Shown one piece after another: positions 52,479 through 61,461 of a stretch of DNA of 64,000 nt. How positions within the stretch are numbered: position 1 is the stretch's first letter; each line of letters opens with the position of its first letter. Under the pieces are notes generated by a model. The model made no database searches, was not told where the DNA came from, and worked only from the letters and a program-made list of their open reading frames with translations. Made by a program: the position numbers and the translations under genes. Source of the DNA: Mycobacteriales bacterium (GTDB taxonomy: Bacteria; Actinomycetota; Actinomycetes; Mycobacteriales; CADCTP01); contig DASYKU010000096.1 of the NCBI GenBank assembly GCA_035995165.1, positions 62,001-126,000 of the forward strand, written 5' to 3'.

Positions 52479-52508
52479 GAGGGGGGCGACCGGACGGCCG
52501 CCCCCCTC
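52479..52508. terminator. Hairpin terminator after the large protease gene
   Basis: GAGGGGGGCG (52479-52488) pairs with CGCCCCCCTC (52499-52508) around a 10-nt loop. It lies 19 nt beyond the stop of the minus-strand protease and just upstream of pdtaS. Confidence 0.75.
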
Positions 52509-52527
52509 CCGTGCTGCTTGTGCGTCG

Positions 52528-55329
52528 CTAGGCGACGAACCCGCTCAGGTGCAGCGAGAACGCCCGGACCGAGCCGATGTCCAGCCCGGCGTTGTCGGAC
52601 ACGTGGAACTTCCACGTGCCATCGCCGGCGTGCCCGTTGAGCGCCGACAGCGGCGAGTCCGGCTTCCACGTCCCGGTGAAGGGCGCGGCGGTGGACCCGA
52701 ATACCGCGGTCGCCGAGTCGTCGAACACGGCCTGGCAGATGTTGTTGCCGCCGGCGCCCTGCGCGTCGAACAGCGTGACGGTCGTGCCGTCAGGCGCGAC
52801 CACCGTGCCGATCAGGTCACCGACGAACGTGTGGTCGATGCCGACGGCCGTCGCGCCGGGCAGGTCGGTGCAGGTCGCACCGTCGACCGAGAACGACGCC
52901 CGGGCGACGTTGCCGACGCCCGCGACGGTCACCGGGACGTCGACCCCGGCCGGGGTGTTGTCCGGGATCGCGACGACGGGACCGGCGTAGGCGAAGTTCT
53001 GCACCGGACCGGGCTGGCCGACCGTGATCGACTTCGCCACGGTCTGCGGGGACAGCGCCCCGGCGAAGCTGACCCGGATGTTCAGCGTGATCGTGCCGCC
53101 GAGCGGGAAGTTCGCCGGGACCGTCAGGGTGAAGGCTCCGACGGTCTTGGTCGCGTTGACGGCGATGTTCCCGTACGACCGGGTGGCCGGCCGGACCGTG
53201 ACGCCCGGGGTCGAGGTGCTGACCTGGACGCTCACGCCGGTGGCCGGTCCGTCGCCCCGGTTGGTGACCGGGATCGTGACCGTCGCCGACTCGCCCGGCT
53301 CGACGAACGTGTCGCCGTCGGTGGTCGTGGTGACCACCGGGTCACCCGCGACCGCGAGCGGCTGCGGGGTGGCACCGGTCCTCGCCAGTGCCCGCTGCGG
53401 CATCACGATGCCGAAGCCGGTGTCGCGGTCGTAGCCGCGGGCCTCGATGTCGATCGCCGTGCCGGTCAGCGCCGAGCGGACCTCGGCCGGGCTGATGCCC
53501 GGGTTGCCCGAGACGATCAGCGCCGCGATCGCCGCGGCGTGCGGAGCGGCCGCGGAGGTGCCGAAGAACGGCGAGAAGCCCGGCACCGAGGTGCTCACGC
53601 CGTCCGCGGCGGTGATGTCCGGCTTGAGCCGGACGGTGCCGCCGGTCGAGGTGAGGTTGCCCGGCGTGATCAGGGTGCCGTCCGGGTTGTAGAACACGCG
53701 GCGCGGGCCGTCGGAGGTGAAGCGCTCCGTGGTCTGCGTCCGGGTGTACGCGTTCGGGAACGGCCCGGTCGGGTTGGTGAGCCCCGGCAGGAGCTCCCGC
53801 CCGAAGGCCACCGCCGCCGGCACCGCCGCGACGCTGAACGCCGCCGGCACGGCCGAGTGGCCGCGGGTGACGCCCGGGGTGCTGAACGCCTTCAGTCCGG
53901 GCCGGTCGACGAAGTGGCCGCGGAACGGGCTGAGCTGGAAGTACCGGTTCGCGCCGCTGAACTTCACCACGGCCAGACCGACGGTGCCGCTCGGCAGGTT
54001 GAAGCCCTCGAACGGCAGGTCGTCGCCGTCCTGGGTGTCGTTGGACGCCGCGAGGACGTTGCCGGCGCCGTCGACCGCGTAGAGGTCGTAGTCGTTGCCG
54101 GAGTGGCCCTGGAGGTCGTTCCACTGCAGGATCGTGGGCACGCCCGCGGAGTTGTCGGAGACCGGGTCGAGCGTCTGGATGCCCGGGCCCGGATCCCAGT
54201 CGTGCGCCTCGCCGGCGAACTTGCCGATGGTGGCGCCGGCGGGCTGGTAGTCGCCCTCCCAGTTGCCGGCGTCGTTGTCGTCGACGTTGTTCTCGTTGCC
54301 GGCGGAGCTGAAGTAGAGCGCGCCGTCGTTGGTGACGTCGATGACCGCCTGCGCCGGGCCGCTGTCCTGGAACGGCGACTCGTCGAAGTAGACGACGTCG
54401 TCCACGATGATGTCCGCCCCGGCCGCGCGCAGCGCCCGGATGTTGTCGGCGAAGCTCTCCTCGCTGGTGAACGCGGTCGCGAAGGTGATCTGCGCGTTCG
54501 GCGCGAGGTCGTGGACGATCTCCATCATCGCGGTGCCCTCGTCGCCGGAGCCCTCCTGGCCCGGCAGCACCTGGGTGTCCGCGGGCAGGTCGCCGGAGGC
54601 GATCGAGGCGGCGAGCGAGTCGACGCCGTCGGAGAGCACGCCGACCTTGACGCCGGTGCCGGTGACCCGGAAGCGGGTCCGGGCCGCGTCGGCCGCGTGC
54701 GCCTTGTCGCCCTCGGAGACGACCGAGCCCTGGTTCACGACCGCGGTGACCGCGGCCTTGGCGACCGGCTTCGCGCTGGTCCGGGCGTCGGAGAGACGCT
54801 TCTGCAGCGCGGTCGCCAGCTGCTCCTTCGTCGCCGGGGCGACCCGGCCGCCCTCGTTGGCCAGCATGGCCTGCGAGGCGACCTCGACCCGGGTGACGCC
54901 GGCCTTGCCGGCCAGCGACTCGACCGCGGCCAGTGGCACGGCCGCGCGGGTGGAGTTGGCCTTCGACGTCGCGACGATCTGGCCGCCGACGGCGGCGACC
55001 GCGGTGGCGACGGCCTTCCTGTCACCGAGCACGTCGACCGCGGTGCGGCCCTGCTTGTCGGTGCTGACGCCGGTCGCGAGGATGCCGACCCCGCTGGCGA
55101 CGGCGCGGCCGCTGCTCTGGGCGGCCGCGGCGAGCAGCCGCGAGTCGACCTTCTTCTGGGTGGCGGTGCGAGCGAGCTTCGCCTGGGCGAGTGCATCGAT
55201 CTGGGCCACCGTGTTCGCGGACAGACCCCCTGTTGCCGCGGCGGTAGGTGGTGCGGCGGTCGCCGGCAGCGCGAGCCCAAGGCTCGTCGCCGCCGCCGCC
55301 ACCAGGACTAGTGGACGGAATGGACGCAT
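52528..55329 (-). CDS. Large secreted S8/S53-like protease with P-domain
   Basis: 933-residue exported protein. The signal peptide ends near residue 26 (LALPATA). A ~190-residue pro-region precedes the protease core: VGVLSDGVDS with Asp234, then DEGTAMMEIVHDLAPNA where a Glu (264) stands at the position of the usual subtilisin His, and FGTSAAAPHAAAIAAL with Ser592. This Asp/Glu/Ser pattern is the S53-like (sedolisin-type) variant of S8 proteases. A CARDB-like segment and a C-terminal P-domain (VGIDHTFVGDLIGTVVAPDG) follow. ATG at 55329 preferred over the GTG 21 nt upstream because AGGGGGG lies just before it. Confidence 0.88.
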   Translation of the reverse strand: MRPFRPLVLVAAAATSLGLALPATAAPPTAAATGGLSANTVAQIDALAQAKLARTATQKKVDSRLLAAAAQSSGRAVASGVGILATGVSTDKQGRTAVDVLGDRKAVATAVAAVGGQIVATSKANSTRAAVPLAAVESLAGKAGVTRVEVASQAMLANEGGRVAPATKEQLATALQKRLSDARTSAKPVAKAAVTAVVNQGSVVSEGDKAHAADAARTRFRVTGTGVKVGVLSDGVDSLAASIASGDLPADTQVLPGQEGSGDEGTAMMEIVHDLAPNAQITFATAFTSEESFADNIRALRAAGADIIVDDVVYFDESPFQDSGPAQAVIDVTNDGALYFSSAGNENNVDDNDAGNWEGDYQPAGATIGKFAGEAHDWDPGPGIQTLDPVSDNSAGVPTILQWNDLQGHSGNDYDLYAVDGAGNVLAASNDTQDGDDLPFEGFNLPSGTVGLAVVKFSGANRYFQLSPFRGHFVDRPGLKAFSTPGVTRGHSAVPAAFSVAAVPAAVAFGRELLPGLTNPTGPFPNAYTRTQTTERFTSDGPRRVFYNPDGTLITPGNLTSTGGTVRLKPDITAADGVSTSVPGFSPFFGTSAAAPHAAAIAALIVSGNPGISPAEVRSALTGTAIDIEARGYDRDTGFGIVMPQRALARTGATPQPLAVAGDPVVTTTTDGDTFVEPGESATVTIPVTNRGDGPATGVSVQVSTSTPGVTVRPATRSYGNIAVNATKTVGAFTLTVPANFPLGGTITLNIRVSFAGALSPQTVAKSITVGQPGPVQNFAYAGPVVAIPDNTPAGVDVPVTVAGVGNVARASFSVDGATCTDLPGATAVGIDHTFVGDLIGTVVAPDGTTVTLFDAQGAGGNNICQAVFDDSATAVFGSTAAPFTGTWKPDSPLSALNGHAGDGTWKFHVSDNAGLDIGSVRAFSLHLSGFVA

Positions 55330-55674
55330 CAGGTTGACCCCCCTGACCACGCAGTACGGCCGCGTGCCCCGGCGACCACACCCGACCGGGGGGCGCGAGA
55401 CGGACCTTAGTGATCGGATGTCCGTTGGGGCAGACCCAATGTGGGCCTACTCGATCCAGAAGAGGCTTTGGTATACAACCGCAACCAGTACGCCGCCCGG
55501 AGCAGCACCTTTTGCCCGCCATTTGTACGAACGGCGACACTGGTGCGCATAGCTCCCGCCGTCCGGCGCAGGACCGGCACCGGCGGGCGCGTGACCTCCC
55601 GAAATCGGCGATGCGCAGTAGTAACGTCCCGGCCGCACGGGGTGGGGTCTCAACGTCGCATGCAGGAGGTCCAG
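55330..55674. other. Divergent intergenic region, large protease and DUF3311-mctP
   Basis: 345 bp with no gene; a TGGTATACAA stretch near 55467-55476 looks like an extended -10 element on the plus strand, and ATTGGG/CCCAAT-type symmetry occurs near 55424-55440. The middle of the region is more AT-rich than the coding DNA around it, as expected for two divergent promoters. No RNA gene or operator with a known consensus was recognised. Confidence 0.45.
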
Positions 55675-55923
55675 GTGGCCGAACCTGACCGGACCGATCG
55701 GGCACATCTCCCGACGGGTGTGAAAGTCGCGGTGACGATCCTGGTGCTCGCACCGGTCGTCGCGCTGCTCTGGGTGGGCAGCTACGCGAAGGACGGGCCC
55801 CGGCTGTGGGGCTTCCCGTTCTTCTACTGGTACCAGCTGCTCTGGGTGTTCATCGCCTCCGGCTGCACCACGGTGGCGTACTTCCTGATCAACAACGCCC
55901 GGCGTGGGGGTGGTGACCGGTGA
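55675..55923 (+). CDS. DUF3311 small membrane protein
   Basis: 82-residue protein with two membrane helices: VAVTILVLAPVVALLWVG and a second one starting at FYWYQLLWVFIASGCTTVAY, which is the DUF3311 signature. DUF3311 genes regularly precede sodium:solute symporters of the MctP type and probably encode a small subunit. The GTG at 55675 follows AGGAGGT by 5 nt; the ATG 15 nt earlier overlaps that ribosome site. It overlaps the transporter start by 4 nt (GTGA). Confidence 0.88.
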   Translation: MAEPDRTDRAHLPTGVKVAVTILVLAPVVALLWVGSYAKDGPRLWGFPFFYWYQLLWVFIASGCTTVAYFLINNARRGGGDR

Positions 55924-57563
55924 CCGGCGTCAACTGGGTCGCGCTGACCATCGTGCTGGTGCTGTTCGTGTTCGTCACCGGGGTCGGCTTCGCCGCGGCC
56001 CGGTGGCGGCGCGCGGCCAGCATGTCCAGCCTGGACGAGTGGGGTCTGGGCGGCCGCGGCTTCGGCACGTTCGTGACCTGGTTCCTGCTCGGCGGGGACC
56101 TCTACACCGCGTACACGTTCGTCGCGGTCCCCGCGGCCATGTACGCGACGGGTGCGGTCAGCGGCTTCTTCGCGGTGCCGTACACGATCGTGGTCTATCC
56201 GATCATCTTCGTGTTCATGCCGCGGCTCTGGTCGGTCTCGCACCGGCACGGGTACGTGACGCCGGCCGACTTCGTGCAGGGCCGGTTCGGCTCCCGCGGG
56301 CTCGGGCTGGCGGTCGCGGTCACCGGCATCCTCGCCACGATGCCGTACATCGCGCTGCAGCTGGTCGGCATCCAGGCCGTGCTCGAGGTGATGGGCATCG
56401 GCGGCTCGGACAACGTGGTCGCCCGGGACCTGCCGCTGTTCATCGCGTTCGCGGTGCTGGCCGCGTACACGTACTCGTCGGGGCTGCGGGCGCCGGCGCT
56501 GATCGCGTTCGTCAAGGACTTCCTCATCTACCTGGTGGTCATCGTCGCGGTCGTCTACATCGCGGTGAAGATCGGCTTCGGGACGTCCTTCGACGCGGCG
56601 CAGAAGAAGATGGCGACGCTCAGCCCGGCCACCGGGAAACCGACCGGCTCGTTCATCCCGTCCTCCGCGCAATACCTGGCGTACGGGTCGCTGGCGCTGG
56701 GCTCGGCGATGGCGCTGTTCATGTACCCGCACTCGATCACCGCGGTGCTGTCCTCCAAGGGCCGCAACGTGATCCGGCGCAACGCGGCGATCCTCCCGGC
56801 GTACTCGCTGGTGCTGGGGTTGCTGGCGCTGATCGGGTTCGCGGCGATCGCGGCCGGGACCAAGCCGATCGGGCTGGACGGCAAGCCGAACGCGCAGCTG
56901 GTCGTGCCGCAGTTCTTCGAGGACAGCTTCCCGAGCTGGTTCGCGGGGATCGCGTTCGCGGCGGTGGCGATCGGGGCGCTGGTGCCGGCGGCGATCATGT
57001 CGATCGCGGCGGCCAACCTGTTCACCCGCAACATCTACCGGGCGTACTTCGAGCGGGACGCGTCACCGGCGAAGCAGGCCTCGGTCTCCAAGATCGTCTC
57101 GCTGGTGGTCAAGCTGGGCGCGCTGGTCTTCGTGCTCACGCTGGACCGGCAGAACGCGATCAACTTCCAGTTGCTCGGCGGGATCTGGATCCTGCAGACG
57201 TTCCCGGCGATCGTGGTCGGCCTCTACACCCGCTGGCTGCACCGGTACGCGCTGCTGATCGGCTGGGCCGTCGGCATGATCTACGGCACGGTCGTCGCCT
57301 ACAACCAGAGCAGCCCGACCCTGGCGCACTTCGGCGCCTCGATCGCGAACGTGCCGGTGTTCGAGAAGCTCGGCTACATCGGGATGACCGCGTTCGTGCT
57401 CAACCTGGTCGTCGCGGTCCTGCTCACGTTCGTGTTCCGGACCATGAAGGGCACCGAGGGCCTGGACGAGACCGAGCCCTCGGACTACCACGCCGACGCG
57501 GGCGACCCCCGGGTCGAGCCGTTGGCGGAGCTGACCTCGGACGGCCCCCGCGCCACCACCTAG
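55920..57563 (+). CDS. mctP: Sodium:solute symporter, monocarboxylate permease-like
   Basis: 547-residue membrane protein of the SSS family with about 13 hydrophobic helices. Typical stretches are WGLGGRGFGTFVTWFLLGGD near the N-terminus, ALFMYPHSITAVLSSKGRNV in the middle and AAIMSIAAANLFTRNIYR, which is strongly conserved in MctP-type permeases for lactate, pyruvate, propionate or acetate. The DUF3311 partner upstream supports the call. It is coupled to that gene by a GTGA overlap. Substrate range is inferred from family only. Confidence 0.9.
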   Translation: MTGVNWVALTIVLVLFVFVTGVGFAAARWRRAASMSSLDEWGLGGRGFGTFVTWFLLGGDLYTAYTFVAVPAAMYATGAVSGFFAVPYTIVVYPIIFVFMPRLWSVSHRHGYVTPADFVQGRFGSRGLGLAVAVTGILATMPYIALQLVGIQAVLEVMGIGGSDNVVARDLPLFIAFAVLAAYTYSSGLRAPALIAFVKDFLIYLVVIVAVVYIAVKIGFGTSFDAAQKKMATLSPATGKPTGSFIPSSAQYLAYGSLALGSAMALFMYPHSITAVLSSKGRNVIRRNAAILPAYSLVLGLLALIGFAAIAAGTKPIGLDGKPNAQLVVPQFFEDSFPSWFAGIAFAAVAIGALVPAAIMSIAAANLFTRNIYRAYFERDASPAKQASVSKIVSLVVKLGALVFVLTLDRQNAINFQLLGGIWILQTFPAIVVGLYTRWLHRYALLIGWAVGMIYGTVVAYNQSSPTLAHFGASIANVPVFEKLGYIGMTAFVLNLVVAVLLTFVFRTMKGTEGLDETEPSDYHADAGDPRVEPLAELTSDGPRATT

Positions 57564-57564
57564 T

Positions 57565-57570
57565 TAGGCT
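57565..57570 (+). promoter_or_regulatory. -10 hexamer of the GNAT gene
   Basis: TAGGCT ends 6 nt before the GTG start and begins 2 nt after the mctP stop. Confidence 0.5.
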
Positions 57571-57576
57571 CGGGCG

Positions 57577-58080
57577 GTGCTGATCAGGGCCGCCCGACCG
57601 GACGAGTACGAGCAGATCGGCGAGCTCACGGTCCGGGTGTACCTCGCGGAGGGGTACATCCGGACCGGCTCGCACTACCTGCCGCTGCTGCGCGACTCCG
57701 CCGCCCGGGCCGAGAAGGCCGAGCTGATGGTCGCGGTCGGCAACGGCGACCGGATCCTCGGCACGGTGACGTACGCCGGCCACGGCACTCCGTACGCGGA
57801 GACCGCGACGGCACCGGACGAGGCCGACTTCCGGATGCTCGTGGTCGATCCGGACGCCCGCGGGCAGGGCGTCGGCGAGACGCTGGTGCGCTGGTGCGTC
57901 GAGCGGGCCGAGCGCGACGGCGTCCGGATCCTGCGACTGTCGACCCAGACCGGCATGGCCACGGCGGGGCGGCTCTACCTGCGGCTGGGCTTCGCCCGTA
58001 CCCCGGACCTGGACTGGAGCCCGGAACCGGACGTCTCCCTGGTCACCTACGCGCGGGAGCTCACTCCACCCGGGCGATGA
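57577..58080 (+). CDS. GNAT family N-acetyltransferase
   Basis: 167-residue GCN5-related acetyltransferase. The core DFRMLVVDPDARGQGVGETLVRW contains motif A with the acetyl-CoA pyrophosphate loop (RGQGVGE), and LYLRLGFARTPD is motif B. The substrate, small molecule or protein, is unknown. GTG start after a leaderless-type hexamer. Its 3' end overlaps the convergent biotin-carrier gene by 20 nt. Confidence 0.92.
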   Translation: MLIRAARPDEYEQIGELTVRVYLAEGYIRTGSHYLPLLRDSAARAEKAELMVAVGNGDRILGTVTYAGHGTPYAETATAPDEADFRMLVVDPDARGQGVGETLVRWCVERAERDGVRILRLSTQTGMATAGRLYLRLGFARTPDLDWSPEPDVSLVTYARELTPPGR

Positions 58081-58276
58081 GGTCGCCCTCCTGGACCACG
58101 TCGCCCTCGTTGACGGCGATCTCGGCCACGGTCCCGGCCGACTCGGCCAGCACCGGGATCTCCATCTTCATCGACTCCAGGATCACCAGCGTGTCCCCGT
58201 CGTCGACGGTGTCGCCGGCGGAGGCGACGACCTTCCACACGTTCGCCACCATCTCGGCGCGGATCTCGTCGGCCAC
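58061..58276 (-). CDS. Biotin/lipoyl-binding carrier protein
   Basis: 71-residue stand-alone biotinyl domain. The acceptor Lys37 lies in LESMKMEIPV, the usual ESMKM biotinylation motif, and the flanking strands VVASAGDTVDDGDTL and GTVAEIAVNEGDVV form the symmetric barrel. It would carry carboxybiotin from the biotin carboxylase encoded 38 nt upstream. The longer open frame is a shadow; the GTG at 58276 follows AGGAGGG. No carboxyltransferase gene is nearby, so the acyl-CoA acceptor is unknown. Confidence 0.9.
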   Translation of the reverse strand: MADEIRAEMVANVWKVVASAGDTVDDGDTLVILESMKMEIPVLAESAGTVAEIAVNEGDVVQEGDLIARVE

Positions 58277-58314
58277 GGAACCCTCCTGTGTCGTCGGATT
58301 GAGACTACCCAGCC

Positions 58315-59658
58315 TTACGCGCGCATCCTCGCGATCAGCCCGGTGTCGTACGAGCCCGAGACGAAGTCCGGGGACTCCAGCAGCTCGGTGAAGAACGGCA
58401 GGTTGCACTTGGGCCCCTCGACCACGAAACCGGCGACCGCGATCCGGGCCCGGGCCAGCGCGGCCGTGCGGTCCGGCCCCCAGACGCAGAGCTTGGCCAT
58501 CAGCGGGTCGTAGTACGGCGTGACCGTGTCACCCTCCGCGTATCCGGAGTCGACCCGGACGCCCTCGCCGGACGGCTCCTCCCAGCGGGTGATCTTTCCC
58601 GGCCCGGGCAGGAACCGCTTCGGGTCCTCGGCGTAGACCCGCAGCTCGATCGCGTGGCCGCGGGGCGCGGGCAGGTCGTCCGGGTCCAGTGCCGGCGGGT
58701 CGCCGGCGGCCACCCGGAGCTGCTCCTCGACCAGGTCGACGCCGGTGACCAGCTCGGTCACCGGGTGCTCGACCTGCAGCCGGGTGTTCATCTCCAGGAA
58801 GAAGAACTCGCCCGTCGAGTCCGCCGGGACCAGGCACTCGACGGTGCCGGCGCCGCGGTAGTCGACGGCCTCGGCGGCCCGGACGGCGGCGGCCAGCATG
58901 TCGGCCCGCAGCGCGTCGGACACCCCGGGCGAGGGCGTCTCCTCGGCCACCTTCTGGTGCCGCCGCTGGACCGAGCAGTCCCGCTCCCCCAGCGCCAGCA
59001 CCCGGCCGTCGGCCAGCCCGAGGACCTGCACCTCGACGTGCCGCGCGTGCGCCAGGTAGCGCTCCAGGAACACCGCGGGCGAGCCGAAGAAACGCTCGGC
59101 CCGGGTCCGCGCGGTCTCGTACGCGGTCCGCAGCTCGGTCTCGTCCGCGACCGCGGCCATGCCGATCCCGCCCCCGCCGCCGGCGGCCTTGACCATCACC
59201 GGGTAGCCGATCTCGGCCGCGGCCCGGGCGGCGGCGTCCGCGTCCGGCAGCGGGTCGGTGCCCGCGGCCACCGGCACCCCGGCCGCCTGCATGGCCTTGC
59301 GCGCGGCGACCTTGTCGCCCATGGCCTCGATCGCCTCCGGCGCGGGCCCGACCCAGACCAGCCCGGCGTCGGTGACCCGGCGGGCGAACTCGGCGCTCTC
59401 GGCCAGGAACCCGTACCCGGGGTGGACGGCCTGGGCGCCGCTGACCCGGGCCGCCTCCAGCACCCGGGTCATGTCCAGGTACGACTGCGCGGCGGGCGCC
59501 GGTCCGAGCTCGACCGACTCGTCGGCCAGCCGCACGTGCAGCGCGCCCGCGTCGGCCTCGGAGTGGACCGCGACGGCCTTGACCCCGAGGCGCTGGCAGG
59601 TGCGGATCACCCGGACCGCGATCTCGCCGCGGTTGGCGACCAGCACGGACTCGAACAC
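58315..59658 (-). CDS. accC: Acetyl/acyl-CoA carboxylase, biotin carboxylase subunit
   Basis: 447-residue ATP-dependent biotin carboxylase. VLVANRGEIAVRVIR starts the protein; HPGYGFLAE, the ATP-grasp loop VKAAGGGGGIGM, ERDCSVQRRHQKV, FLEMNTRLQVEHPVTE and the C-terminal barrel follow, all typical of AccC. It is the size of a stand-alone subunit, not the fused actinobacterial AccA3 that already includes the carrier domain, and the separate carrier gene downstream fits this. A TAGGGT hexamer lies about 45 nt before the ATG, with GGAGG in between. Confidence 0.93.
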   Translation of the reverse strand: MFESVLVANRGEIAVRVIRTCQRLGVKAVAVHSEADAGALHVRLADESVELGPAPAAQSYLDMTRVLEAARVSGAQAVHPGYGFLAESAEFARRVTDAGLVWVGPAPEAIEAMGDKVAARKAMQAAGVPVAAGTDPLPDADAAARAAAEIGYPVMVKAAGGGGGIGMAAVADETELRTAYETARTRAERFFGSPAVFLERYLAHARHVEVQVLGLADGRVLALGERDCSVQRRHQKVAEETPSPGVSDALRADMLAAAVRAAEAVDYRGAGTVECLVPADSTGEFFFLEMNTRLQVEHPVTELVTGVDLVEEQLRVAAGDPPALDPDDLPAPRGHAIELRVYAEDPKRFLPGPGKITRWEEPSGEGVRVDSGYAEGDTVTPYYDPLMAKLCVWGPDRTAALARARIAVAGFVVEGPKCNLPFFTELLESPDFVSGSYDTGLIARMRA

Positions 59659-59720
59659 GGCCGGAACCTCCGCGATGTCGGGAACGTCGGTTCCGGAACC
59701 CTACTGTGCTGATGCTTCGC

Positions 59721-59777
59721 TCCCGGCCCGGCGCCCCCGGCGGCGTCCTCCCGGCCCGGCGCCCCCCGGCGGCGTCT
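59721..59777. repeat. 28/29-bp tandem duplication upstream of accC
   Basis: 59721-59748 and 59749-59777 are copies of a GC-rich unit (TCCCGGCCCGGCG...GGCGTC) differing by one inserted C and one base. They fill the gap between the accC promoter and the rsrA stop and do not encode anything obvious. Confidence 0.75.
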
Positions 59778-59868
59778 TCCCTCCGCGCCCTACCGTTGGC
59801 GCAGCGGCGGGCCGGCAGGCGCTCCGGTCCAGACACCGCCGCGCCGGGCCTCCGCTCAGTGGAGCCGC

Positions 59869-60159
59869 TCAGTCGATCCGGTACTCCACCACGGTCGTCG
59901 ACTCGACGACGACGGCCTCGCGGAGCCGGATCCGGACCCGGTCGCGCAGCGTGTCGGGTGCGCGGTCGCCGCCGCAGCAGCGGGCGACGAGGGCCCTGAC
60001 CTCCTGCTCCACGCCGTACTTGCGCAGGCAGGGGGAGCACTCGTCCAGGTGCACACGGATCCGCTCGGTGCGCTCGGTGGTCATCTCCCCGTCGAGGTAG
60101 AGAAAGACCTCGGCCAGCACTTCACCGCAGTCGGTCTCGTGAGGGTCGCCGCAGCTCAC
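59869..60159 (-). CDS. rsrA: Mycothiol-system anti-sigma factor RsrA
   Basis: 96-residue zinc-associated anti-sigma factor. The HxxxCxxC motif is HLDECSPC (about 37-44), a preceding Cys lies in [15 protein letters not shown], and the C-terminal [17 protein letters not shown] segment is typical of RsrA. In streptomycetes RsrA releases SigR when its thiols form a disulfide. It overlaps the sigR stop by 4 nt (GTGA), the same order as in Streptomyces. Confidence 0.93.
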   Translation of the reverse strand: MSCGDPHETDCGEVLAEVFLYLDGEMTTERTERIRVHLDECSPCLRKYGVEQEVRALVARCCGGDRAPDTLRDRVRIRLREAVVVESTTVVEYRID

Positions 60160-60773
60160 GACGCTTCCTCCTCCGTCGCGTTCGCGCGGACCAGGCCGCG
60201 GTCCCGAGCGTAGTCCCCGAGCAGCCGCTGCAGGCCCCGCCGGCCCCGGTGCAGGCGGGACATCACGGTCCCGATCGGCGTGCCCATGATCTCGGCGATC
60301 TCCTTGTAGGAGAAACCCTCCACGTCGGCCAGGTAGACCGCGAGCCGGAAGTCCTCCGGCAGCCGCTGCAACGCGTCCTTGACGTCGGAGTCGGGCAGGT
60401 GGTCCAGCGCGTCCATCTCCGCCGAGCGCAGCCCGGTCGACTGGTGCGACTCGGCCGCCGCGAGCTGCCAGTCCTCGATGTTCTCGGAGCTGGACTGCTG
60501 GGGCTGGCGTTGCCGCTTGCGATAGGAGTTGATGAACGTGTTGGTCAGGATCCGGTAGAGCCAGGCCTTGAGGTTGGTGCCCTCCTGGAACTGGTGGAAG
60601 GCGGCGAAGGCCTTGACGAAGGTCTCCTGCACCAGGTCCTCGGCGTCGGCCGGGTTGCGGGTCATCCGCATCGCGGCCGCGTAGAGCTGGTCCAGGAACG
60701 GAAGCGCGTCCCGCTCGAAGCGCGCACGCCGCTGTTCAGCGGTCTCGTGCGCCTCCGCGGTCTCCTCCGCCAC
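60156..60773 (-). CDS. sigR: ECF sigma factor SigR
   Basis: 205-residue ECF sigma factor for the thiol-oxidative stress response. Region 2: [29 protein letters not shown] and [17 protein letters not shown]; region 4: [45 protein letters not shown]. The start is taken as the GTG at 60773 with GGGAGGT 3 nt upstream; the open frame continues upstream, and some SigR proteins have an unstable longer form, so a second start cannot be excluded. It is followed by rsrA in an overlapping operon and controls mycothiol and thioredoxin genes in relatives. Confidence 0.94.
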   Translation of the reverse strand: MAEETAEAHETAEQRRARFERDALPFLDQLYAAAMRMTRNPADAEDLVQETFVKAFAAFHQFQEGTNLKAWLYRILTNTFINSYRKRQRQPQQSSSENIEDWQLAAAESHQSTGLRSAEMDALDHLPDSDVKDALQRLPEDFRLAVYLADVEGFSYKEIAEIMGTPIGTVMSRLHRGRRGLQRLLGDYARDRGLVRANATEEEAS

Positions 60774-60956
60774 CGGACCTCCCGTCGTCACGGGGGCAGT
60801 TCCCCCGGACCGCGAGGATACGCGGGTGGTCGCCGGCCAGCCCGGCGTGGTCGCCCCGGGGTTCCATTCGGGCCAGGCCCGGGGGTCATCCCGGCGCTCG
60901 GTCGTCTCGGACAGTGTCACGAATTCTCGAACGTCCTCTTCCGGCCACGCATTCCG

Positions 60957-60962
60957 TATGGT
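60957..60962 (+). promoter_or_regulatory. -10 hexamer of the YbaK-like gene
   Basis: TATGGT ends 7 nt before the GTG at 60970; this supports that start over the ATG at 60958, which lies inside the hexamer. Confidence 0.5.
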
Positions 60963-60969
60963 CAGCGCC

Positions 60970-61449
60970 GTGGCAGGGCAGGGCACACCCGCGACGGCAC
61001 TGCTGAGTAGGCAGAAGGTGCCGCACGAGCTGCATCCGTACGAGCGCGATCCGAGAGCGTCCTCGTACGGTTCGGAGGCGGCGCAGGCGCTCGGGGTCGA
61101 GCCCGGGCGGCTGTTCAAGACGCTGGTCGTGACCCTCGACGGGAGGCTCGCCGTCGGCGTCGTCCCGGTCACCGGCTCGCTCGACCTGAAGGCGATCGCG
61201 GCGGCCCTGGGCGGGAAGAAGGCGGCGATGGCGGAGCCGGCCGCGGCCGAGCGGGCCACCGGGTACGTCACCGGCGGCATCTCCCCGCTCGGGCACCGGT
61301 CCCGGCTGCCGGTGGTGGTGGACGCCTCGGCCACGCAGTGGGAAACGGTCTACGTGAGCGCCGGCCGTCGTGGCCTGCAGGTCTCGCTCGCCCCGGCCGA
61401 CCTGGTCCGGGTCGCGGCGGCCACCGTCGCGCCGATCGCCGGGTCGTGA
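60970..61449 (+). CDS. ybaK: YbaK/Cys-tRNA(Pro) deacylase
   Basis: 159-residue YbaK/EbsC-type trans-editing protein that hydrolyses mischarged Cys-tRNA(Pro). It starts [21 protein letters not shown], has GRLFKTLVV with the conserved Lys, and [11 protein letters not shown], the GG-x-SP-G motif that lines the active site. Length is normal. I chose the GTG at 60970 rather than the ATG at 60958 for the fit with family starts and with the TATGGT hexamer. Divergent from sigR. Confidence 0.9.
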   Translation: MAGQGTPATALLSRQKVPHELHPYERDPRASSYGSEAAQALGVEPGRLFKTLVVTLDGRLAVGVVPVTGSLDLKAIAAALGGKKAAMAEPAAAERATGYVTGGISPLGHRSRLPVVVDASATQWETVYVSAGRRGLQVSLAPADLVRVAAATVAPIAGS

Positions 61450-61461
61450 TTGGGTGACCGG

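Noticed and set aside
52479-52508. 6C-RNA-like element because of the runs of six C and six G
   Set aside because: The runs pair with each other in one stem; the 6C motif needs two hairpins with C-rich loops. It reads as a terminator.
55441-55674. Upstream extension of the DUF3311 protein
   Set aside because: The ribosome site AGGAGG lies inside the extension just before the GTG at 55675, and the extra residues look non-coding.
60774-60956. SigR-type autoregulatory promoter (GGAAT-N18-GTT) upstream of sigR
   Set aside because: GGAAC-like pieces exist but none has GTT at the right distance; evidence too weak to call.
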